NCBI GenBank assembly: GCA_016721435.1
Contig: JADKIC010000006.1
Span: 91,634-155,633 of the forward strand
DNA from: Bacteroidota bacterium
Lineage (GTDB): Bacteria > Bacteroidota > Bacteroidia > AKYH767-A > OLB10
Direction: 5' to 3'
Length of the DNA stretch: 64,000 nucleotides
In this document: in pieces, positions 7,852 to 17,600 of the stretch
Position numbering within the stretch: position 1 is the stretch's first letter
Layout: every line of letters starts with the position of its first letter
Position numbers and translations under genes: made by a program
The notes under the pieces: model-generated
The model's database searches: none
Told to the model about the DNA's origin: nothing
The model's input: only the letters and a program-made list of their open reading frames with translations

Positions 7852-9894
7852 CTATGCTATCGTACTTCCTTCCTTTGTCTCGCGTCCAGGCTGCACAAAT
7901 ACCAACTTCCCATCCGCATCTTCGGCCATTAATATCATACCATTGGATTCAATCCCTTTAATTTTTCGAGGAGCCAGGTTCGCGAGTAAGGTGACCTGCT
8001 TTCCTATAATTTCTTCCGGACTAAAATGTAAAGCAATACCGGAAACCACGGTCCGTTGATCGATGCCCGTATCGAGGGTGAGCTTTAAGAGCTTATCGGC
8101 CTTCTCCACTTTTTCCGCAGCGATGATAGTCGCCACCCTTAAGTCCATCTTACTGAATTCATCGTAAGTGGTCACTTCTTTGATCGGAGATATTGATTTT
8201 TCCGGAGTAGTTTCTGCAGCGACAGGTATATTATTTTCTTTTGTGGCTTCCAATTTCTGTAGTTGTAGTTGTATGGCTTCGTCTTCTATTTTCTCGTATA
8301 ACAGCGAGGCCTCACCGAGAATATGTCCTGCGGCTAATGTAGTATGTTGAAACGCGTCTTCCCAGCTACGTGTTGGAATGTTCATCATCTTACGTAACTT
8401 CTCGGCAGTGAAGGGCAGAAATGGTTCGCAGAGATAAGCCAACGCAGTTGTTATTTCCAGCGCAACATTTAAAACCGTCCCTACATAAACAGGATTGGTT
8501 TTATAATGTTTCCAGGGTTCTGTATCGGCCAGGTATTTGTTGCCAGCTCTCGCGAGATCCATCATATGCGATAACGCTTCACGGAACCGGTATTTTTCAA
8601 TACTCTCCCGTACTAATTTGGGAGCAGCAGCCAATGCCTCCAGACAAACTTTTTCCGCTTCCAGCAATTCTCCTCTCGCCGGAACCTTGCTTTCAAAATA
8701 TTTAGAAGTAAGTACGAGTGTGCGGTTGACAAAATTACCGAGTACAGCCACGAGCTCATTGTTGTTCCGGTCCTGAAAATCTTTCCAGGTAAAATCATTG
8801 TCCTTGGTTTCGGGAGCGGTAGCGCAAAGGGCATAGCGCAATACGTCCTGCTTGTTGGGGAAATCTTCGAGATACTCATGCAGCCAGACCGCCCAATTGC
8901 GGGAAGTGGAAATTTTATCTCCTTCCAGATTGAGAAATTCATTGGCGGGAACATTCTCCGGTAAAACATAATCGCCATGTGCTTTCAGCATCGCAGGAAA
9001 GATAATGCAGTGAAATACGATGTTATCCTTGCCGATGAAATGAATCAGCTTGGTGTCTTTGTCCTTCCAGTATTGTTCCCAATTACTCGTGAGTGCTTTC
9101 GTGGCGGAGATGTATCTGATAGGCGCATCAAACCAAACGTAGAGCACTTTTCCTTCGTTGCCGGGTAACGGAACCGGAACACCCCAGTCGAGGTCGCGGG
9201 TGACGGCACGGGGCTGCAAACCCTGATCCAGCCAGCTCTTGCACTGCCCGAACACATTCTTCTTCCAGCTATCTTCCTTGCTCAGTATCCATTCCTGCAG
9301 CCATTCTTCCTGCATCTTGTCGAGGGGAAGATACCAATGCTTCGTGTTTCGTAACACCGGTGCCTTACCGCTGAGTTGGGAATGCGGGTTAATCAACTCC
9401 CGCGGACTCAGCGAACTGCCGCATTTCTCGCATTGGTCGCCATAGGCATTCGGGTTCCCGCATTTCGGACATGTGCCGGTGATGTAACGGTCGGCGAGAA
9501 ACATATTGGCTTCCTCATCAAAATACTGTTCACTTTCCTCTTCCGCGAAAACACCTTTTTCATACAAGGTCTTAAAAAATCCGGATGCCGTTTCATGATG
9601 CACGGGATCGGAAGTACGGTGATAGATATCGAAGGAAATGCCAAACTCCTTAAAGCTATCGCGCATCATGGCGTGGTACTTATCCACCACCTGCTGGGGA
9701 GTTATACCTTCTTTTCGCGCCCTCAAAGTGATCGGCACCCCATGCTCATCGGATCCGCAAATGAATTTCACATCACGACCCATCAGCCGCTGATACCGCA
9801 CAAAAATATCCGACGGGAGGTAACAGCCGGCAATATGACCGATATGTAAGGGACCGTTAGCGTAAGGCAGAGCGGCGGTGACGAGGTAACGCAT
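7852..9894 (-). CDS. metG: Methionyl-tRNA synthetase
   Basis: Charges tRNA-Met with methionine; essential cytoplasmic enzyme. 680 residues, a full-length type with a fused C-terminal tRNA-binding domain. The class-I HIGH motif is at residues 17-20 (LHIGH), a zinc knuckle follows in the connective peptide (CPKCGNPNAYGDQCEKCG, about 143-160), and the KMSKS loop appears as KISTS. The anticodon-binding helical domain spans about 400-550. A Trbp111/EMAP-like OB-fold spans about 580-680 (FSKMDLRVATIIAAEKVEKA), which promotes dimerisation and tRNA binding in relatives. The frame is intact over 2 kb, in contrast to many neighbours. Confidence 0.98.
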   Translation of the reverse strand: MRYLVTAALPYANGPLHIGHIAGCYLPSDIFVRYQRLMGRDVKFICGSDEHGVPITLRARKEGITPQQVVDKYHAMMRDSFKEFGISFDIYHRTSDPVHHETASGFFKTLYEKGVFAEEESEQYFDEEANMFLADRYITGTCPKCGNPNAYGDQCEKCGSSLSPRELINPHSQLSGKAPVLRNTKHWYLPLDKMQEEWLQEWILSKEDSWKKNVFGQCKSWLDQGLQPRAVTRDLDWGVPVPLPGNEGKVLYVWFDAPIRYISATKALTSNWEQYWKDKDTKLIHFIGKDNIVFHCIIFPAMLKAHGDYVLPENVPANEFLNLEGDKISTSRNWAVWLHEYLEDFPNKQDVLRYALCATAPETKDNDFTWKDFQDRNNNELVAVLGNFVNRTLVLTSKYFESKVPARGELLEAEKVCLEALAAAPKLVRESIEKYRFREALSHMMDLARAGNKYLADTEPWKHYKTNPVYVGTVLNVALEITTALAYLCEPFLPFTAEKLRKMMNIPTRSWEDAFQHTTLAAGHILGEASLLYEKIEDEAIQLQLQKLEATKENNIPVAAETTPEKSISPIKEVTTYDEFSKMDLRVATIIAAEKVEKADKLLKLTLDTGIDQRTVVSGIALHFSPEEIIGKQVTLLANLAPRKIKGIESNGMILMAEDADGKLVFVQPGRETKEGSTIA

Positions 9895-9944
9895 AAGGGG
9901 ATTTTTCTTCTATCCTGATAATTTTCGATGCAAAGTTAGTCTAT

Positions 9945-9999
9945 TTGAAAATGATGTAATTTGAAGATGGGTCAATTTGAAGATGGGATGATTTGATGA
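9945..9999. repeat. TTTGAAGATG-type intergenic repeat
   Basis: Three close copies of ATTTGAARATGRG between the metG start and the next repeat cluster. The same motif recurs near 51620, 52850-52940 and 58391-58460. Confidence 0.5.
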
Positions 10000-10003
10000 A
10001 CCC

Positions 10004-10124
10004 GTGACCTGTGATTGTTTTGGTCGCGACCTGTCATTGTTTTTGGTCGCGACCTGTCATTGTTTTGGTCGCAACCTGTCACCACCACGGAACGACCTGT
10101 CACCATTTGAATACGACCTGTCAC
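10004..10124. repeat. Short tandem repeat with GGTCGCGACC palindromes
   Basis: Six copies of a unit around CGACCTGTCA. The first copies are regularly spaced at 22-23 bp (GACCTGTSATTGTTTTGGTCGC) and create the perfect palindrome GGTCGCGACC twice; later copies are degenerate. It sits between the divergent metG and ldcA genes, just upstream of the ldcA promoter, so it could be a multi-site operator or a junk repeat. Confidence 0.7.
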
Positions 10125-10172
10125 TACGGGTTCAGCGTCGTTCATAAAAAAGCAATATTCAGCCCGTCTCTC

Positions 10173-10180
10173 TATATTTG
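10173..10180 (+). promoter_or_regulatory. -7 element of the ldcA promoter
   Basis: TATATTTG matches the TAnnTTTG consensus and lies 6 bases before ATG 10187. It overlaps a possible TTG start at 10178, so the ATG is the real start. The transcript would be nearly leaderless. No good -33 box is seen. Confidence 0.45.
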
Positions 10181-10186
10181 CAACCC

Positions 10187-11098
10187 ATGAACACCCCCCC
10201 CTATTTAGCTCCCGGTAGCGTAATCGGCATCTGTGCTCCTGCACGAAAAGTAAGTCCGGAAGAGATGGCGCCGGGTATCGCGTTAATGGAATCCTGGGGA
10301 TTTAAAGTGAAGTTGTCGGCTCATTTGTACGGTGCATACAACCAGTTTTCGGGTACCGATGAACAGCGAACTTCAGATTTTCAGGACTTGCTAGATGATC
10401 CCAAAGTCAATGCGATCATCAGCGCGCGCGGAGGCTATGGCTGCATGCGGATCATTGATAAATTGGATTTTAAGGAATTCAGGAAACACCCGAAGTGGAT
10501 CATAGGCTACAGCGATATGACCGTTTTCCATAGCCATTTGCAACGAAATTTTTCTGTTCCCAGCCTACATGCCGCTATGGTTCATAGTATGGGTGGGGAT
10601 CGCTGTACGGTGGAGGCAATCGAAAATTTACGGCGGTTACTAACGGGTGAGGATATCCGCTATTCGGTAGCTCATTCGGAGTTCAACAGAAAAGGAAGAG
10701 CAGAAGGAATACTGGTAGGAGGTAATCTCTCTCTCCTCTATGCCCTCTCCGGAAGCAGCTCCGACCTGGATACCACCGGAAAAATTCTCTTTATCGAAGA
10801 CCTCGACGAATACCTCTACCATATTGACCGGATGATGATGCAACTAAAACGTTCAGGTAAGTTGTCCGGATTGAAAGGATTAATTGTGGGCGGCATGAGT
10901 GATATGCGCGATAATGCTGTTCCGTTTGGTAAAACAGCAGAAGAAATTATCGAAGAGGCAGTAAGGGAGTATGACTATCCGGTTTGTATGAATTTTCCGG
11001 CAGGGCATGTTCAAAATAATCAACCCCTGATGATGGGTGGTGAAGTAAGCATGATCGTGGAGGATAGTGCTTCGATTAGTATTCTCCATAACCAATGA
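10187..11098 (+). CDS. ldcA: S66-family LD-carboxypeptidase
   Basis: Serine peptidase of the LdcA family, which removes the terminal D-Ala from murein tetrapeptides during peptidoglycan recycling in the cytoplasm. The 303 residues contain the family's Ser-Glu-His triad: Ser109 in IIGYSDMTVFH, Glu204 in FIEDLDEYLYHIDRMM and His274 in FPAGHVQNNQPLMMGG. The oxyanion-hole region ISARGGYG is also present. Start 10187 is chosen because the promoter -7 element lies immediately upstream. Lacks a signal peptide, as expected. Some members of this family cleave microcin-type peptides, so substrate is not certain. Confidence 0.93.
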   Translation: MNTPPYLAPGSVIGICAPARKVSPEEMAPGIALMESWGFKVKLSAHLYGAYNQFSGTDEQRTSDFQDLLDDPKVNAIISARGGYGCMRIIDKLDFKEFRKHPKWIIGYSDMTVFHSHLQRNFSVPSLHAAMVHSMGGDRCTVEAIENLRRLLTGEDIRYSVAHSEFNRKGRAEGILVGGNLSLLYALSGSSSDLDTTGKILFIEDLDEYLYHIDRMMMQLKRSGKLSGLKGLIVGGMSDMRDNAVPFGKTAEEIIEEAVREYDYPVCMNFPAGHVQNNQPLMMGGEVSMIVEDSASISILHNQ

Positions 11099-11131
11099 CA
11101 ACTATTCATTTACAAACATTATAATTTTTTG

Positions 11132-11582
11132 AACACGGATGAAACGGATTTGACGGATTTTCGCTGATTTGTTTCTCGTCATATTATCCGCGCAAATCTG
11201 TCAAATCCGTTTAATCTGCGTTCCTGATAGTCTGGAATTTATCGATATGTTATAGTGTTTAGAACACGGATGAAACGGATGGAGCGGATTTTCACTGATT
11301 TGTTTTTCGTCATATTATCCGCTTATCCGCGCAAATCTGTCAAATACGTTTAATCTGCGTTCCTGATAGTCTGGAATTTATCGATATGTTATAGTGTTTA
11401 GAACACGGATGAAACGGATGGAGCGGATTTTCACTGATTTGTTTTTCGTCCAATTATCGGCGTAGATCCGTCAAATCCGACTTATCCGCGTTCCTGATGG
11501 TTAATAATTTATAGTGATGTTATAATGTTTAGAACACGGATGAAACGGATGGAGCGGATTTTCGCTGATTTGTTTTTCGTCT
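11132..11582. repeat. Four tandem copies of a long imperfect-hairpin repeat
   Basis: Fills most of the gene-free stretch 11099-11672. Units begin at 11132, 11272, 11401 and 11532 with GAACACGGATGAAACGGAT; spacing is 140, 129 and 131 bp and the last is cut short. Within each full unit the first arm is an imperfect inverted copy of the second arm, which ends AATCTGCGTTC, so each could form a hairpin of about 40 bp. No coding frame is evident. Confidence 0.85.
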
Positions 11583-11624
11583 GTAAAGAATTTTTTAGCG
11601 GGAAAGGAATATTTAGAATTTATT

Positions 11625-11632
11625 TATATTTG
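11625..11632 (+). promoter_or_regulatory. -7 element upstream of yraN
   Basis: TATATTTG, 40 bases before ATG 11673; matches TAnnTTTG. No clear -33 element. Confidence 0.45.
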
Positions 11633-11672
11633 CCCTGACAATTTTTCAAAACTTATTTTATAAAACTTATTT

Positions 11673-12032
11673 ATGTCCGACATCGACAAAATCGGTCCGC
11701 GTGGGGAAGCCATTGCACTGCGTTACCTTGAACAAATTGGCTATAAAATTTTAGCCCGGAATTTCCGTTATCAAAAAGGCGAAATTGATATCATCGCTAC
11801 CGACGACACCTTCCTGATTATAGTGGAAATGAAAAGCAGAAGCTATCCCAACTATGGCGCTCCTGAATCGTCCATCGGTCCGACAAAGACTGAACTTCTG
11901 GCCCTGGCCGCCGGATTTTATCAGGAACTGCATGATATCCGATTGGAAATCCGGTTTGATGTGGTTTCCATCATCTTTCGAAAAGGAAAGAAGGCCGAAC
12001 TGACGCATATTCGGGAAGCTTTTCATGGTTAG
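11673..12032 (+). CDS. YraN/UPF0102-family endonuclease-like protein
   Basis: 119-residue protein of the YraN family, a restriction-endonuclease-like fold whose cellular role is not settled. Diagnostic features: GPRGEAIALRYLEQIGYKILARNFR near the N-terminus (quoted in part by family convention as G-E-x-A-x-x-Y-L), then GEIDIIATDD and IVEMKSRS, which together supply the Asp...Glu-x-Lys metal site of this fold. Length is normal. It stands alone between a repeat cluster and the pseudouridine synthase gene. Confidence 0.92.
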   Translation: MSDIDKIGPRGEAIALRYLEQIGYKILARNFRYQKGEIDIIATDDTFLIIVEMKSRSYPNYGAPESSIGPTKTELLALAAGFYQELHDIRLEIRFDVVSIIFRKGKKAELTHIREAFHG

Positions 12033-12193
12033 GTATTCTTCCCGATTGTCAATAACCCCGACCGGATTTATTGAAAAACCTGGAATTTTCATGCATTTAG
12101 CGTTAAATCAATGCTTTTTAGGGCGAATTCTTTGAAAATTGTAGTTTACTTATTAACAATTATTTACGATCTTTGCCGCCCTATTTATTCAAA

Positions 12194-14140
12194 ATGAAAA
12201 AGAAAAGCAGCCACAGCCGTGATGGTGCACGTGGCCCCAAAAATGACCGTTCCCGACCTGCGACAGGAAGAGGAAGAACCCCAAGAACCGGAGATGGAGA
12301 AAGCCGTCCCGCAAGAAGTGAAAAATCTTCCTCCTGGGATGATTATGATCGTGAAAATTCTACAAAACCATCAACACGTTCAGAAGGGTTCGATCGAAGC
12401 AGCGAAAAAAGCACCGGCTCCCGTGAAGAAGGAAAGGGGATGTACCAGCGTCGTGAAGACAACGGCGACAGACCTTCTTACCCAAGAAGAGATGATGGTG
12501 CAAGAGGAGAACGGAAATCATTTGGTGACAGAGAAAAACGTCCTTACCAACGTCGCGAAGACAGCGGCGATCGTCCGGCTTTTCCAAGAAGAGATTCCGG
12601 TGATGGAGGTGAAAGAAAATCATACGGCGACAGAGAAAAACGTCCTTACCAACGTCGCGAAGACAGCGGCGATCGTCCGGCTTTTCCAAGAAGAGATTCC
12701 GGTGACGGAGGCGAAAGAAAATCATACGGCGACAGAGAGAAACGTCCTTACCAGCGTCGCGAAGACAGCGGCGATCGTCCGGCTTTTCCAAGAAGAGATG
12801 ATGGCGATAGCCGAGAAAGAAAATCATACGGCGACAGAGAGAAACGTCCTTACCAACGTCGCGAAGACAGCGGCGATCGTCCGGCTTTTCCAAGAAGAGA
12901 TGATGGAGATAGAGGGGAAAGAAAATCATACGGCGACAGAGAGAAACGTCCTTACCAGCGTCGCGAAGACAGCGGCGATCGTCCGGCTTTTCCAAGAAGA
13001 GATGATGGAGATAGCCGGGAAAGAAAATCATACGGCGACAGAGAGAAACGTCCTTATCAGCGTCGCGAAGAGAGCGGCGATCGTCCGGCTTTTCCAAGAA
13101 GAGAAGATGGAGAAAGAGGAGAAAGAAAATCATTTGGCGACAGAGAAAAACGTCCTTACCAGCGTCGCGAAGACAGCGGCGATCGTCCATCCTTTCCAAG
13201 AAGAGACGACGGAGAGAGAGGGGAGCGCAAATCATACGGCGACAGAGAGAAACGTCCCTATTCAAAAAGACCGGATGCGGAGTCACGTCACAACCGTTTT
13301 GAAGAAAAACAATCTCGTGGACGTGGAGGATACAGTCGTGGAGGAGACCGTCGTTCGGCACCCCGAAAGCGCAATGCGAGTGAAGGTCCGGATCTGACAG
13401 GAGAAATTCGTCTGAACCGTTTTATTTCTATGGCCGGTATCGGTTCCAGACGTGAAGCAGATGATCTTATTACGGCAGGATTAATTTCCGTGAATGGAAA
13501 TCTCGTCACGGAGCTGGGCAGCAAGGTGAAACCCGGTGATGATATCCGTTATAACGGTGAGCGTATACGAAATGAGAAACATGTTTATCTTTTACTCAAT
13601 AAACCCAAAGACTATATCACTACCGCCGAAGATCCAAACGATCGTAAAACGGTGATGGAACTGATTTCTGGTGCTTGTCCGGAACGTGTATATCCCGTAG
13701 GCCGCCTCGACCGCAATACCACCGGACTGTTGCTTTTCACCAACGACGGCGATCTCGCAAAGCATCTTACGCACCCCAGTTCACGTGTGAAGAAACTTTA
13801 CCATGTGGAGCTCGACAAAAATGTAAAGGTGGCGGATATCCGAAAACTTCAGGAAGGCATAGAACTGGAAGATGGTTTGACGAGCGTGGATGATATTTCC
13901 TTTGATGGAGATGGCAGCGATAAGAAAGTGGTGGGCGTTGAATTGCATTCCGGAAAAAACCGCGTTGTTCGACGTTTGTTTGAAGCGCTCGGATATGATG
14001 TAAAAAAGCTGGATCGTGTCGGTTTCGCCGGACTTACGAAAAAAGATCTTCCCCGTGGCCGCTGGAGAATGCTCGATGAAAGAGAAGTCGGGTTTTTGAA
14101 GATGATGGGAACGGGAAAGAAGAAGATTCAGGCGGATTAG
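12194..14140 (+). CDS. RsuA/RluB-family pseudouridine synthase with repetitive N-terminal extension
   Basis: Predicted rRNA pseudouridine synthase of 648 residues. The conserved enzyme occupies only the C-terminal part: an S4 RNA-binding domain (about 400-460, RLNRFISMAGIGSRREAD) and the catalytic domain (about 465-640) with the aspartate in GRLDRNTTG and the late motif GKNRVVRRLFEALGYDVKKL. The first 390 residues are low-complexity and rich in Arg, Asp, Gly and Ser, including eight 34-residue repeats built around RPYQRRED and RPAFPRR. They are probably disordered and may bind RNA. Similar charged extensions occur in Bacteroidota homologues, but the long exact tandem array is notable. Start 12194 (MKKKSSHSR) is chosen because an upstream TTG lies within the promoter-like GATCTTTG. 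Confidence 0.92.
   Translation: MKKKSSHSRDGARGPKNDRSRPATGRGRTPRTGDGESRPARSEKSSSWDDYDRENSTKPSTRSEGFDRSSEKSTGSREEGKGMYQRREDNGDRPSYPRRDDGARGERKSFGDREKRPYQRREDSGDRPAFPRRDSGDGGERKSYGDREKRPYQRREDSGDRPAFPRRDSGDGGERKSYGDREKRPYQRREDSGDRPAFPRRDDGDSRERKSYGDREKRPYQRREDSGDRPAFPRRDDGDRGERKSYGDREKRPYQRREDSGDRPAFPRRDDGDSRERKSYGDREKRPYQRREESGDRPAFPRREDGERGERKSFGDREKRPYQRREDSGDRPSFPRRDDGERGERKSYGDREKRPYSKRPDAESRHNRFEEKQSRGRGGYSRGGDRRSAPRKRNASEGPDLTGEIRLNRFISMAGIGSRREADDLITAGLISVNGNLVTELGSKVKPGDDIRYNGERIRNEKHVYLLLNKPKDYITTAEDPNDRKTVMELISGACPERVYPVGRLDRNTTGLLLFTNDGDLAKHLTHPSSRVKKLYHVELDKNVKVADIRKLQEGIELEDGLTSVDDISFDGDGSDKKVVGVELHSGKNRVVRRLFEALGYDVKKLDRVGFAGLTKKDLPRGRWRMLDEREVGFLKMMGTGKKKIQAD
12539..13260 (+). 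repeat. 102-bp in-frame tandem repeat (34 residues) in the pseudouridine synthase gene
   Basis: Units start at 12539, 12641, 12743, 12845, 12947, 13049, 13151 and 13253, exactly 102 bp apart each time, with a degenerate unit before the first. High identity between units points to recent expansion by slippage or unequal recombination; copy number may vary between strains. Because 102 is divisible by 3, long shadow frames are open here in other frames on both strands. Confidence 0.95.
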
Positions 14141-14352
14141 TTGCTTCCGGCTACTTGCTTCTCGCTACTTGCTTTTGTCTTACTTCGATCTACCGGATTT
14201 TGGTTATTTACTAAAATCTATTTACTTATGCGCTGATATTCATACTAATGGTCAAAATAAAGCAAGCAGCCAGTAGCCAGAAGCAAGCAGCAAAGGGCAG
14301 TTTATTACTGGCTTCTTACTTCTGACTTATGTCTTATTTTGATCTACCGGAT
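14141..14352. repeat. AGCAAGYAGC-type inverted repeat and a flanking 22-bp direct repeat
   Basis: Immediately after the pseudouridine synthase gene, GCTTCCGGCTACTTGCTTCT (14143 on) is an imperfect inverted copy of the segment 14262-14292 (AAGCAAGCAGCCAGTAGCC). A 22-base direct repeat (GTCTTA..GATCTACCGGAT) occurs at 14177-14198 and 14331-14352 with two differences. The rest of 14141-14673 is AT-rich with no gene; the promoter of the next gene is at its end. Confidence 0.65.
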
Positions 14353-14648
14353 AAGCACAGTGTTGATGGCATCAGTTTCATGGAGGAGAATTTGATTCTA
14401 TTTGCAACAAGGTGCAAATTAGAAGAGGTTCAGTATTTTCAAATAAATTGAACAAATAAAAGTGATTAGTTTCGAAAAAACATTAAATCTTTACCTACCC
14501 AAGCTTTTCAACAGTTTGCCTAGCTTTTGAATGAGTTTAACAGACAGTAGAGTAAAGTTGAAACCAATATAAACACTTACCTTAAGAATAAGAAAGATTA
14601 AACATCAAAAAAACTTTTTACCGACCCTTTTTTAAAAGCCTATTTTAT

Positions 14649-14656
14649 TACCTTTG
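14649..14656 (+). promoter_or_regulatory. -7 element of the adhesin-like gene
   Basis: TACCTTTG, 17 bases before ATG 14674, matches TAnnTTTG; the -33 position is not convincing. Confidence 0.45.
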
Positions 14657-14673
14657 AATTTAAACCTATAGTT

Positions 14674-17600
14674 ATGAGATATCTATTTTTAGTTTGTCTT
14701 CTTTGCAGTTCAATTTACACAAACGCGCAATACAACATAATATACGAAAATAGTTTTCGGAATTGGGCTCCAGGGCAAGGTTGGGTCATGCTTAATAACG
14801 ATACTATACCGAAATCAGCAGGTATGATAACAAATTCGCATTTCGGTGGCGTACCTGTTCCCTTCTATCTTGAAATCTACGACTATATGCTTGGTGTAGA
14901 CCAAACATTAAGTGCAACAGATAAAATCATGATAACACCTCCACTTTTAATCGGCGACAGCACCTTTGTGAGGTATTATTCAAAATACAATTCAGGTAGT
15001 GAACTTTCTTTATGGGTGCTTCCCTTTCATAATGACACTACTCTAAGTGGCTTAACAGACAGCCTGGGCAATAGCAGCTCAAATGGATTTAATGTCTATA
15101 ATCTCTCCGCCTATTCCGGCGACACGGTAAGGCTGGCATTTCGCATCCGTGGTTTAATCACAAAAGGTTTTATTGATAATTTGATCGTACTAGACAAATA
15201 TTCTCTGGCATGGGTTCCTGATGTTAATTTTCGTAATTATTTAAAAACCCAGATACCTGTTGCATTTACGGGAGATAGCCTTGATTTTATTGCGCCTTCG
15301 GTGATAAATATGGCACAAATCGTAAGTCCAAATTCACAAATCAATACACTTGAAGGACTTCAATATTTCGTCGGGTTAAAATATCTTAATGTCGCAAACA
15401 ATTCAATTACTTACATACCACCGGATAAGCTCACATTCCTGGACTCTGCAAATGCAGAAAATAATTTTTTACCCATTTTTCCCGATGCGCCACTATGTAG
15501 GAAACTTAGATTGAATAATAATTTAATAAAAAACATCCCTGATTTATATAATGACAATTTAGATGTGCTTCAAATGAAGAATAATCTGTTATATGATTGC
15601 CTTACCTGCTCTAACAGATTTGTTCAGGCTGACCTGACTTCAAATATTTATACAACTCGTGAATGTACTTATTACAATGCATATTTTACTCCTAATCCGG
15701 GTTCATTACCTCCTCCTGTTTGTGGATTAACAATGGGTAAAATTAAAGGAAAAGCTTATTATGATATCAACCAAAACAGTACTTACGATACTACAGATGT
15801 TTTACTACAAAATCAACATATAAATTTCGCACAAGGAACAGACCTTACTACGATGGCTAACGGTACTTATTTAATTAATGTTGATAGCGGACTGGTTAAT
15901 ATGAGTTTAACGGCTCTTCCTGCAGGATTTATATGCAATACGCCGTTAATTGATACCATTAGCTCTCAAGAAGTAATTATACATGACTTTATTGTTTCTT
16001 CAACTTCTAATTTCACAGATCTCTCTGTATCATTAAATGCTACCGGCACGACAAGACTCAATGAATCCCTTACACTTTCCATCAATGTAAAAAATATAGG
16101 AACTCAAACCGCTTCCGGTGATGTGAAAATGTTTATGCCTTCAGGTTACACTTTAATCAATCTGCAAAAAGGAAGTATCACTAACGATACGCTCACGTGG
16201 AATGTCAATGTGACACCTTTCAGAAGTGAAAACAATCTGATAACAATTAGAGTTGATTCATTTCCGATTAATCAGGAAACGCATTTTAATGCAAACCTTT
16301 CAATAGTAAATGATATTAATTTATCCAACAATACCGATACTGTAGGAGTAATGATTCGCGATAGTTTGGTGACAGTGAATCCTCCATTTGGATTTCCCTA
16401 TGACCCCAATAACAAACTTGTTGATCAACCTATCGTGATTCCGGGTTTTCAAGATTATCTGACTTATAATATCAATTTTGAAAATATCGGAACAGGAAAT
16501 GCAAGCCGTGTAATGGTACGTGACTACCTATCTTCAAAACTTGATATAAGCACATTTGAATTGTTATCAACCTCCCACCCATGCATTGTTTCATTTGGGG
16601 CTGATAGCCTTATACAATTTCTTTTTGAACCAATAGTACTTACTCCAACCAGTATAGATTCTATTAATTCCCATGGGCATATATGGTTTAGAATTAAGCC
16701 AACAAATCCGGTTTACCTGAATGATACAATTTATAATTCAGCCGGGATTTATTTTGACTTGCAACCCCCTATACTTACCAATACAAGTATGGTGTATGCA
16801 GCTACTTCTGGTGGCGTTCAATTTATTGTCAACAATGATACACTTTGTGGAAGTGGGAATGTCCAATTTAGAAATCAAAGCGGTGGGCAGCCATTATCTA
16901 TTGAATGGCAATTCCCTGGAGGAAATCCCATTACATCCACGCTATCAAGTCCAATAGTGAATTATAATTCTCCTGGTACGTATGATGTAATTCTAATTGC
17001 AAAATACGTAGGTCATAATGATACTCTTTTTAAGCCCTTTTTTATAAAGGTACATTCAGTTACACCGGCAACGATAATTTTAAATGGGAATGACTCTATA
17101 TGTAAAGGAGATTCTGTGCTCCTGTCAGCCAGCCATCCCGGAACAGCTTATCAATGGACATTCAATCAAACAACTCCCTCTATTTATGCTTCAACTTCGG
17201 CATATTATCAACTAACGATTACAGATAGTAATGGTTGTAGATCACTGGCTCCTTACATTTACATAAATGTATTAGATCCTTCACCGGTCATTACGGGAAT
17301 CGATACTTTTTGTAGTGGAACATCGACCTCTTTAACTACAGGATTATTTTCATCTTATCTATGGTCCAATGGTGCCACTACAAGAACTACAAGTGTCTCG
17401 AGTGCCGGACTCTATATCGTCACCGTAACAAATAGTTTTGGATGTACAGGTGTTGACAGCATTTATATGAGTGAATTAAATGCACAAAAACCGACGATTA
17501 CAGGGCAAGATAGTATTTGCCTTGGTTCTTCAACGCAGCTTTCAGCAGGGACAGGCTATTTGGGTTACTTATGGTCAACCGGTGCAAGTACTCCAAACAT

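Noticed and set aside
9972..10244. 90-residue minus-strand frame upstream of ldcA
   Set aside because: Translates a tandem repeat and overlaps the ldcA promoter and start; no recognisable protein features.
12219..13397. 392-residue plus-strand and 333-residue minus-strand frames over the pseudouridine synthase gene
   Set aside because: The 102-bp repeat unit is divisible by three, so alternative frames stay open automatically; only the frame with S4 and synthase domains is real.
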